Source of the DNA: DASSWG01 sp041689995
Lineage (GTDB): Bacteria; Bacteroidota; Bacteroidia; Flavobacteriales; Flavobacteriaceae
DNA: 7,639 bases
Assembly (NCBI GenBank): GCA_041689995.1
Contig: JBDNFD010000063.1
Location: forward strand, 1-7,639
Direction: 5' to 3'
In this document: positions 1 through 4,950 of the stretch, piece by piece
Layout of the letters: every line of letters begins with the position of its first letter
Position numbering within the stretch: the first letter of the stretch is position 1
Notes under the pieces: model-generated
Database searches by the model: none
The model's input: only the letters and a program-made list of their open reading frames with translations
What the model was told of the DNA's origin: nothing
Translations under genes and position numbers: made by a program

Positions 1-715
1 CCTTATAATTTAAAAGGTCATCAATCTTCTCTTTGTTGAATAAGCCATCTGGCACAAGTCCTTTTTGTTTCATAAACCACACAAATATAAGGCGCGTGAT
101 AAGGCGTATCATCGCATTTGCTTTTAAGTTGTATTCATTTTCGTTACGGTCGTTAGGAAACTCCACTTCATTAAAAGAAGCGAAATACCAATGGCTTAAA
201 TCTTTGTAAAATTCTCTTGAGAGTGGCTCAACGCTGAAGGCTTTTTGTATGGCATCGAGAGAATCATACGTACAATCTCCTACTCGTTTCCGGAAGGTTT
301 TGTTCTCTTTATCTGGTTGCACATAATATGTAAACCTGCGCCAGTTAGAATATTTTCCCTCATCGCTACCATAATTTTTTCTTATGAAACTAAAGCGAAA
401 ATTACCCGAAGCATCGTAAAATATAAAAATAGCTCCATCGCTAAACGCTTCACCCAGCAATTTCTTTGCGATGTCAAATTGCAGTTTTTTAGAACTTCTT
501 GCTGTAAGCTCGCCATTGTATAAGCAGGAAAAAACAATGAGCTCGTCCCCATTGTTTAATTCTGCGTTGCCTAATTTATATAAATTCTGAAAAGGCTTAT
601 CCGCAGCTAATAAATATTCATAATCCTCTTTTTCAGGCTTAAACGAAGATATTTTATTCTGAAAGAAACTGAGAATGTTTTGTTCTGAAATGTTCGCTAT
701 AAGCTCAGCTATCAT
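1..715 (-). CDS. Type IIG (Eco57I-like) restriction-modification enzyme, N-terminal part, truncated by window edge
   Basis: The reading frame starts at ATG 715-713 and stays open to position 1, giving 238 codons without a stop; the rest lies outside the window. An in-frame TAA at 730-728 makes this the first possible Met. The piece is soluble, with no signal peptide or membrane segment. A hydrophobic stretch at residues 202-222, MIRLITRLIFVWFMKQKG followed by LVP, and the preceding FYKDLSHWYF resemble, from memory, the region ahead of the Eco57I-type N6-adenine methylase domain in large single-chain type IIG restriction-modification proteins of about 1000 residues or more. The methylase motifs (NPPY) and the nuclease motif would discriminate, but neither is in view, so the function is an inference from the N-terminal region alone. 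A BREX PglX-like or other Eco57I-class methylase is the main alternative. The gene is transcribed away from ung and separated from it by a repeat-rich gap, as expected for an accessory gene at an island edge. Confidence 0.6.
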   Translation of the reverse strand, partial: MIAELIANISEQNILSFFQNKISSFKPEKEDYEYLLAADKPFQNLYKLGNAELNNGDELIVFSCLYNGELTARSSKKLQFDIAKKLLGEAFSDGAIFIFYDASGNFRFSFIRKNYGSDEGKYSNWRRFTYYVQPDKENKTFRKRVGDCTYDSLDAIQKAFSVEPLSREFYKDLSHWYFASFNEVEFPNDRNENEYNLKANAMIRLITRLIFVWFMKQKGLVPDGLFNKEKIDDLLNYK

Positions 716-745
716 TGAGTTATTTTTTTAAACGCTATATGACTA

Positions 746-753
746 CAAATATG
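746..753 (-). promoter_or_regulatory. Possible -7 element for the restriction-modification gene
   Basis: Read on the minus strand the site is CATATTTG, seven of eight positions of a Bacteroidota TAnnTTTG element (first base C, not T). It lies 30 bp ahead of the ATG at 715. No good -33 TTTG is present; the closest is a T-rich stretch near 772-778. This is a weak prediction. Confidence 0.35.
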
Positions 754-802
754 CTTAAAAAACTTCATTAGTGAAAAAGTAAATCTGTTTGCACCCGCTG
801 GG

Positions 803-817
803 CGAGCGTCCCGCTCG
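803..817. repeat. GC-rich REP-like stem-loop
   Basis: CGAGCG, loop TCC, CGCTCG: a perfect 6-bp stem, extendable by a G-T wobble, and far more GC-rich than its surroundings. Short GC-rich hairpins of this style occur as dispersed REP-type repeats in Bacteroidota intergenic DNA. Only one copy is visible here, so repetitiveness is inferred. Confidence 0.4.
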
Positions 818-882
818 TGTCCTCCATTCAATAAATCAATAAAAAACAACAATCCACTACCCACTCTTCCTAAGAACCTCCA

Positions 883-896
883 AAGGAGAGCTCCTT
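883..896. repeat. Inverted repeat AAGGAG/CTCCTT
   Basis: Perfect 6-bp arms at 883-888 and 891-896 with a 2-base centre. An upstream CTCC at 878-881 can also pair with the GGAG at 885-888 across an AAA loop, so two hairpins compete for the same GGAG. No adjacent gene explains it as a terminator or leader. Confidence 0.4.
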
Positions 897-923
897 AAAA
901 CTTCACGAATATTGCTCCTTCAA

Positions 924-942
924 AGGTAAAAGAATTTTACCT
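924..942. repeat. Inverted repeat AGGTAAAA/TTTTACCT
   Basis: Perfect 8-bp arms with a 3-base GAA loop. It lies about 255 bp beyond the end of ung, with no plus-strand gene upstream of it in the window, so a terminator role is not obvious. It may be part of a decayed repeat element. Confidence 0.45.
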
Positions 943-1097
943 CTTATGGAAATTAAGGTAATCGTCTCACAATAAATAACATAATCCTACTCCTCACACT
1001 TTTCCTCCATTCCCCTGCCCTACGCAAAAAAGAGTGTTCCAATACATCCTAAAATAAACTTCTGGCAAGAAAATTTTTAAAAATACATTAGTGTTAA

Positions 1098-1116
1098 TTG
1101 CTTTTTTCTAAAGCAA
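1098..1116. repeat. Inverted repeat TTGCTTT/AAAGCAA
   Basis: Perfect 7-bp arms at 1098-1104 and 1110-1116 around a 5-base loop. It could act as a second, distal terminator hairpin for ung, but no U-tract directly follows the stem on the minus strand, so no function is assigned. Confidence 0.35.
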
Positions 1117-1150
1117 AGTTACACAACACAGAACATCGTAGTTCAAAAAA

Positions 1151-1187
1151 TGTAATACGGGGTTTTGGCACCCACAAAGAAACCCGG
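1151..1187 (-). terminator. Possible rho-independent terminator of ung
   Basis: On the minus strand, 11 bp past the ung stop, CGGGTTT (1186-1180) can pair with AAAACCCCG (1166-1158) with one bulged C, across a loop of about 13 bases. A run of six T follows further along, at roughly 1145-1150. The position suits a terminator, but the bulge, the large loop and the delayed T-run make it imperfect. Confidence 0.35.
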
Positions 1188-1197
1188 ATACAAAAAA

Positions 1198-1863
1198 TCA
1201 CCAATCAATCCCTTTCATTCCCTTACTCCGCAAAAACTCATTCGTCTTGCTGAAATGTTTATTTCCAAACCAATGGCCGCGGATGGCGCTTAAAGGTGAC
1301 GGATGACCTGATGTCAGTACCAAATGTTTGCTTTCATCTATTTTTGCGACTTTTTTCTTAGCCGGACCGCCCCATAACAGAAAAACCACATCCTTTTTTT
1401 CGTCCGAAACGATTTCGATTACGGCATCTGTAAAGCGTTCCCAATCTTTCTTTTGATGACTTCCGGCCTGTTTTTCGCGTACTGTCATCGTGGCGTTCAG
1501 CAGCAAAACTCCTTGTTTCGCCCAGCGTTCCAGATTTCCGGTTTCGGGCATTGATTTTCCTAAATCAGCTTGGATTTCTTTGAAAATATTCAACAAAGAC
1601 GGTGGAATTTTCGCTTCCTTTTTTACCGAAAAACATAATCCGTGCGCCTGTCCTTGTCCGGCATACGGATCTTGGCCCAAAATCACCACTTTTGTTTTTT
1701 CCAAAGAACAATATTCAAATGCGGCGAAAATATTTTCAACCTCTGGGAAACATGTGTTTTCGCTATACTCGGTTTGTACAAATTGCCAAAGTTCCTTGAA
1801 ATAATCTTTCTCGATTTCTTCTTGCAAAACATTCTTCCAACTTGAGCCGAGATTGACCTTCAT
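1198..1863 (-). CDS. ung: Uracil-DNA glycosylase, family 1
   Basis: This enzyme removes uracil from DNA by cleaving the N-glycosidic bond, the first step of base-excision repair after cytosine deamination or dUMP misincorporation. The 221-residue length is normal for bacterial Ung. Family motifs are in order: the water-activating loop GQDPYA at 63-68 (catalytic Asp65, Tyr67), GLCFSV with the uracil-stacking Phe78, LLLNATMTVR with the uracil-binding Asn123, LLWG at 162-165, and HPSPLS at 187-192 with catalytic His187 and the DNA-intercalating Leu191. The one oddity is Ala68 where most Ung have His (GQDPYH). Actinobacterial enzymes carry Pro there, so activity is probably kept. The ATG at 1863 fits: the family normally begins about 50-60 residues before GQDPY, and a -7 element lies about 27 bp upstream. 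The gene is divergent from the MutS2 gene across 44 bp and ends in TGA. Confidence 0.97.
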   Translation of the reverse strand: MKVNLGSSWKNVLQEEIEKDYFKELWQFVQTEYSENTCFPEVENIFAAFEYCSLEKTKVVILGQDPYAGQGQAHGLCFSVKKEAKIPPSLLNIFKEIQADLGKSMPETGNLERWAKQGVLLLNATMTVREKQAGSHQKKDWERFTDAVIEIVSDEKKDVVFLLWGGPAKKKVAKIDESKHLVLTSGHPSPLSAIRGHWFGNKHFSKTNEFLRSKGMKGIDW

Positions 1864-1881
1864 ATTTATTGGTTAAATTTG
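1852..1881 (+). promoter_or_regulatory. Promoter of the MutS2 gene (-33 ATTG, -7 TAAATTTG)
   Basis: TAAATTTG at 1874-1881 matches TAnnTTTG exactly. ATTG at 1852-1855 sits 18 bases upstream, close to the spacing expected for the Bacteroidota housekeeping sigma factor. Initiation near 1886 would give a leader of about 22 bases. The -33 element lies inside the first codons of ung. Confidence 0.6.
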
Positions 1882-1894
1882 TACCGCTACAAAT
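1877..1894. repeat. Dyad joining the two divergent promoters
   Basis: ATTTGTA at 1877-1883 and TACAAAT at 1888-1894 are perfect 7-bp arms around CCGC. The arms contain the TTTG cores of both -7 elements. The symmetry may simply come from two facing promoters, or may be an operator for a dimeric regulator. Confidence 0.6.
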
Positions 1895-1897
1895 GTA
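1890..1897 (-). promoter_or_regulatory. -7 promoter element of ung
   Basis: Minus-strand TACATTTG is a perfect match to TAnnTTTG, 26 bp ahead of the ung ATG, implying a leader of about 20-24 bases. No clear -33 TTTG lies at the expected distance; the region near 1914-1923 is only T-rich on this strand. It faces the MutS2 -7 element and forms one arm of a dyad. Confidence 0.55.
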
Positions 1898-1907
1898 GGA
1901 AAACACA

Positions 1908-4082
1908 ATGGTAAAAATAACCGCGAAAACACTGGAAGATCTTGAATTTCCCACTATTTGTCAACAAATTGGCGAGCAGTGCATTACCGATTTAGGGAAA
2001 GAAAAAGCGTTGGAAATGGTTCCTTTCAAAAATTTCGAGGAAACATTCTTCGCTTTATATCAAACCAATGAACATAAATCTTCCGCTTTTCATGAAACCC
2101 GAATTCCGAATCACGGTTTTGAGGCCGTAGAGCGTGAAATTAGGTTGCTGGAAATAGAAGGAAGCATCTTAGAACTTGGCGCTTTTCGGAAAATCGCTAA
2201 CCTTTCCGAAACCGCAAACAACCAAATTTCTTATTTCAAAAAATATAACGAATTCTATCCAACACTTTTCGAAACCACTCAGCGCGTTCAGTTTACCACA
2301 GATTTAATCGTGGAAATCAATAAAATCATCGATCGCTTTGGGGAAATGAAAAGTGATGCTTCCCCCCTTCTCCAATCCATTCGCGTGTCAATTAGAACGG
2401 TGAAATCAAAAATCAATTCCAGTTTCGTTTCCGATTTGACAAAGTACAACGGTTTAGGTTTTTTGGATGAAATCAAAGAAACCGTGGTGAACGATATTCG
2501 TGTTTTGGCTGTTTCGGCAATGTATCGCAGAAAAGTGAAAGGTGCAATTCTGGGCGGCTCCAAATCCGGTGGTATCGTCTATGTTCAGCCGGAAGCTACC
2601 TTGCGTCATTCGCGCGAACTGAACAATTTGGATTATGAAGAACAGGAAGAAATAAAGCGGATTTTAAAAAATTTGACTGAATTTGTTCGTCCCTTTGGCG
2701 AATTAATTAAAGATTATTGTGATCTGCTGAGCGATTTAGACCTGATCGCCGCCAAAGCGAATTATGCAGAAAAGATAAACGCGGTGTTGCCGAAAATTTC
2801 CGAAGAACGCGAACTGCAATTGAAAGCGGCTTTTCATCCATTGCTTTACTTAAACAATCAAAAAAAAGGTGAAAAGACCTTTTCCCAAGATATTCATCTG
2901 AATCCAGAAAATCGGATTCTTGTAATTTCCGGACCAAATGCGGGCGGAAAAAGTATCACGCTGAAAACCGTCGGTTTATTGCAAACCATGCTTCAAAGCG
3001 GAATGTTGGTGCCAGTCCACGAATTTAGTAGAATGTGCTTTTTTGACAAGATATTAACCGATATTGGAGATAATCAAAGTATCGAAAATCATTTAAGCAC
3101 GTATTCTTACCGGTTAAAAAATATGAAGAAATTCCTCCGAAAATGTGACGACAAAACCCTTTTTCTGATTGATGAATTCGGAACCGGAAGTGATCCGGAA
3201 CTTGGCGGTGCCTTGGCAGAAACTTTTCTGGAAGTTTTCCACGAACGAAAAGCCTACGGGATTATTACGACCCATTATGCGAATTTAAAGAAAATGGCCA
3301 ATGAAACCGAAGGTATCAGCAATGCGAACATGCTTTTTGATGGCAAAAGTTTAGAACCAAAATTCAAGTTGCAACTTGGCGAGGCCGGAAGTTCATTCAC
3401 CTTTGAAGTAGCGCAGAAAAACGGAATTCCATACAGTTTGATCAATCGTTCAAAAAAGAAAGTGGAACGTGGAAAAATCCGTTTTGATAAAAGCATTGCC
3501 AATTTGCAAAAAGAACGCTCCAAACTTTCAGAAACCACTTCCACCTTGAAAACCAAGGAACAAAAAGCCACGGAAGAGCATCGAAAATTAGAGATAACCA
3601 ACGAAAAAATCCAGCGAAAACTAGAGAGTTACCAAGAACTATTCGACAGCAATCAACGCCTCATTTATTTGGGACAGAAAATTGATGATCTCAGCGAGAA
3701 ATATTTCAATAATAAACGAAAAAAAGAATTGACCGAAGGTGTTTTAAAACTGGTGGAAATTGAAAATTCCAAACGAAAAAAGCAAAGCAAAAACCAGCGT
3801 TCCACAGAAAAAGCGAAAGAAGAAAAGCTGATAAAAGAAGTAGAAAAGAAAGTGGAAGTTATTCGGGAAAAGAAGAAAAAGCAGAAAAAAACAATTGAGA
3901 AAGAAAACGAGAAGAAGGTTGTCAGTCTAAAAGAGAACGACAAAGTGCGGCTTCACAACGGAAAAGCAATCGGCACGATCGATAAAATCGAAAAAGGAAA
4001 AGCCAGGGTGAATTATGGGATTTTCACCACCTTGGTTTCGTTGGGGGAATTGGAATTGGTTCACCACGCCAAAAACAAGTAA
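1908..4082 (+). CDS. MutS2-type DNA-binding ATPase lacking the Smr domain
   Basis: A cytoplasmic MutS-family ATPase of the MutS2 branch, which does not do classical mismatch repair; relatives act in recombination control and stalled-ribosome rescue. Residues 1-330 form the MutS core and lever helices without the mismatch-reading domain of MutS1. The ATPase follows: Walker A GPNAGGKS at 342-349, the MutS signature GDNQSIENHLSTYS at 387-400, Walker B LIDEF with Asp422-Glu423 leading into GTGSDPE, and TTHY with His456. Residues about 510-670 are an extremely Lys/Glu-rich coiled coil, and the last 50 or so residues resemble the KOW-like segment of MutS2. At 724 residues it is about 60 shorter than the Bacillus protein because the C-terminal Smr endonuclease domain is absent: the stop comes right after the KOW-like part and no Smr-like sequence follows. 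The symbol is left blank because the domain set differs from canonical mutS2. The start at ATG 1908 agrees with the promoter. It is divergent from ung. Confidence 0.93.
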   Translation: MVKITAKTLEDLEFPTICQQIGEQCITDLGKEKALEMVPFKNFEETFFALYQTNEHKSSAFHETRIPNHGFEAVEREIRLLEIEGSILELGAFRKIANLSETANNQISYFKKYNEFYPTLFETTQRVQFTTDLIVEINKIIDRFGEMKSDASPLLQSIRVSIRTVKSKINSSFVSDLTKYNGLGFLDEIKETVVNDIRVLAVSAMYRRKVKGAILGGSKSGGIVYVQPEATLRHSRELNNLDYEEQEEIKRILKNLTEFVRPFGELIKDYCDLLSDLDLIAAKANYAEKINAVLPKISEERELQLKAAFHPLLYLNNQKKGEKTFSQDIHLNPENRILVISGPNAGGKSITLKTVGLLQTMLQSGMLVPVHEFSRMCFFDKILTDIGDNQSIENHLSTYSYRLKNMKKFLRKCDDKTLFLIDEFGTGSDPELGGALAETFLEVFHERKAYGIITTHYANLKKMANETEGISNANMLFDGKSLEPKFKLQLGEAGSSFTFEVAQKNGIPYSLINRSKKKVERGKIRFDKSIANLQKERSKLSETTSTLKTKEQKATEEHRKLEITNEKIQRKLESYQELFDSNQRLIYLGQKIDDLSEKYFNNKRKKELTEGVLKLVEIENSKRKKQSKNQRSTEKAKEEKLIKEVEKKVEVIREKKKKQKKTIEKENEKKVVSLKENDKVRLHNGKAIGTIDKIEKGKARVNYGIFTTLVSLGELELVHHAKNK

Positions 4083-4089
4083 AATAACG

Positions 4090-4107
4090 TATCTTTCCAG
4101 AAAGGTA
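4090..4107 (+). terminator. Hairpin just after the MutS2 gene
   Basis: TATCTTTC at 4090-4097 can pair as RNA with GAAAGGTA at 4100-4107, with one G-U pair and probably a CCAG tetraloop. It starts 8 bp past the stop codon. No T-run follows, so it may be an attenuating or 3'-stabilising structure rather than a full terminator. Confidence 0.35.
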
Positions 4108-4139
4108 TTAAAACGATCAAAAGAAAAAACCGTTTTAAT
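4107..4139 (+). terminator. Second hairpin between the MutS2 and nucleotidyltransferase genes
   Basis: ATTAAAACG at 4107-4115 and CGTTTTAAT at 4131-4139 are perfect 9-bp arms around an A-rich 15-base loop. The downstream arm holds four T but no long tract follows, so the terminator call is tentative. It shares base 4107 with the preceding hairpin. Confidence 0.35.
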
Positions 4140-4169
4140 CAATCAGAAAAGCAATTGACTCATCTTCCC

Positions 4170-4496
4170 ATGCAAAAAGATCAAAAATATGGCCTTGAAA
4201 AAACCGATCTTTCGGTTATTGTGAAAGCATTGTGTAGCAACAAAAAAGTGCAACAAGTAATCTTATTTGGCTCGCGGACAACTGGAAATCACCGCAACGG
4301 TTCGGACATCGATTTGGCTCTAAAAGGGGAAGGCTTGGGCCTTCAAGATATTTTGGATGCCTCACTTGCCTTGGACGATTTGTTTTTGCCCTATAAATTT
4401 GACGTGTTGATTTATGACCGGGTCAAAGAAACCCAACTGAAAAACCATATTGATATTTATGGTGTAGCATTGAACGATTTTTCCCTCGTAGAGTAA
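4170..4496 (+). CDS. MNT-type nucleotidyltransferase domain protein without HEPN partner
   Basis: A small single-domain protein of the minimal nucleotidyltransferase (MNT, pol beta) superfamily. Catalytic features are intact: GSRTTGNHRNGSDID at 34-48 fits the GSx10DxD pattern with Asp46 and Asp48, and KFDVLIYD supplies the third acidic residue, Asp78. In MntA/HepT toxin-antitoxin pairs such a protein AMPylates and silences an adjacent HEPN ribonuclease. Here neither neighbour is a HEPN protein: the upstream gap is 87 bp and the downstream gap 38 bp, both too small for one. I chose ATG 4170 (108 residues) over an in-frame TTG at 4155, which would add only five uncharacteristic residues; no Shine-Dalgarno decides between them. 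No good promoter is visible, so it may be read through from the MutS2 gene. Its substrate is unknown: it may be an orphan antitoxin, or an MNT enzyme with another target. Confidence 0.85.
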   Translation: MQKDQKYGLEKTDLSVIVKALCSNKKVQQVILFGSRTTGNHRNGSDIDLALKGEGLGLQDILDASLALDDLFLPYKFDVLIYDRVKETQLKNHIDIYGVALNDFSLVE

Positions 4497-4510
4497 AAAT
4501 AATTATTTTT
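4495..4510. repeat. AT-only palindrome at the nucleotidyltransferase stop codon
   Basis: AAAAATAA joined to TTATTTTT is a perfect 16-bp palindrome without a loop, overlapping the stop codon and followed by two more T. It could give a weak hairpin with a U-rich end, but sequences this AT-rich form such symmetry easily by chance. Confidence 0.3.
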
Positions 4511-4534
4511 TTCAACAACAAATCCTTTTTCTCA

Positions 4535-4939
4535 ATGGAAAACAAAAAAATTATACTTTTCGATGGGGTTTGCAATCTTTGCAACAAATCGGTGGCCTTC
4601 ATCATAAAACACGATAAAAAAGATATTTTTCGATTTGCTTCCTTGCAAAGTGAAGTTGGAAAAAAACTCATCGAGGAAAGAAATATAGATCGAACAAAAA
4701 TCGATTCAATTGTTTTTATCGATCCGGGAGAAGCTTATTTTATAAAATCTTCCGCGGCATTGGAAATTGCCAAAGAACTTTCTAAATATTCTTGGATGCG
4801 GGTTTTTCTCTATCTACCGGAAAACCTTCGGGATTTCTTCTACGATATCATTGCTAAAAATCGCTATCAATGGTTTGGAAAAAAAGATGCCTGTATGATC
4901 CCAACCCCTGAATTGCGGGAAAAATTTCTCGATAACTGA
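4535..4939 (+). CDS. DCC-family thiol-disulfide oxidoreductase (DUF393)
   Basis: A 134-residue thioredoxin-fold protein of the DCC family, named for the DxxCxxC signature. Here the signature is FDGVCNLCN at residues 9-17, with Asp10, Cys13 and Cys16. The family is predicted to exchange thiols and disulfides, but substrates are mostly unknown. The rest fits the family: FRFASLQSE at 32-40, an aromatic-rich helical stretch at 87-104, and the closing RYQWFGKKDACMIPTPELR at 110-128, which adds a third conserved-looking Cys at 120. There is no signal peptide, so it is probably cytoplasmic. ATG 4535 places the signature at the expected distance from the N-terminus. It follows the nucleotidyltransferase gene by 38 bp with no promoter of its own visible, so co-transcription is likely. 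It converges on the symporter gene with 11 bp between stops and no recognisable terminator hairpin there. Confidence 0.9.
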   Translation: MENKKIILFDGVCNLCNKSVAFIIKHDKKDIFRFASLQSEVGKKLIEERNIDRTKIDSIVFIDPGEAYFIKSSAALEIAKELSKYSWMRVFLYLPENLRDFFYDIIAKNRYQWFGKKDACMIPTPELREKFLDN

Positions 4940-4950
4940 ACCTGATTTCC

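Larger units (their letters stand above)
716..1197. other. 482-bp gene-free gap rich in inverted repeats
   Basis: I see no credible coding frame, tRNA or other RNA gene here. The gap lies between two minus-strand genes: it carries the presumed promoter of the restriction-modification gene at its left end and possible terminators of ung at its right end. In between are three short inverted repeats (803-817, 883-896, 924-942), a pyrimidine-rich stretch at roughly 984-1023, an AT-only palindrome ATTTTTAAAAAT at 1073-1084, and a TTGCTTT/AAAGCAA hairpin at 1098-1116. The mix of unrelated hairpins suggests degraded repeat elements rather than one structured RNA. Confidence 0.6.

Noticed and set aside
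245..523. Plus-strand open frame of 92 codons
   Set aside because: It lies wholly antisense to the restriction-modification frame, which has family-like sequence; the plus-strand product has no recognisable feature.
984..1023. Pyrimidine-rich strand in the left intergenic gap, considered as a polypurine/triplex or regulatory element
   Set aside because: The tract is interrupted and has no mirror symmetry; composition bias alone is not enough.
716..1197. CRISPR array or tRNA gene in the gap left of ung
   Set aside because: No regularly spaced direct repeats and no cloverleaf could be found; the hairpins differ from one another.
1490..1845. Several plus-strand open frames opposite ung
   Set aside because: They are antisense to a certain gene with all catalytic motifs and look like chance frames.
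3665..3943. Minus-strand 92-codon frame rich in Phe and Ser that mimics a membrane protein
   Set aside because: It is the antisense of the Lys/Glu-rich coiled coil of the MutS2 gene; AAA and GAA codons read backwards give TTT and TTC, explaining the Phe content.
4155..4169. TTG start adding five residues to the nucleotidyltransferase
   Set aside because: An ATG is available 15 bases downstream, and the extra residues add no motif.
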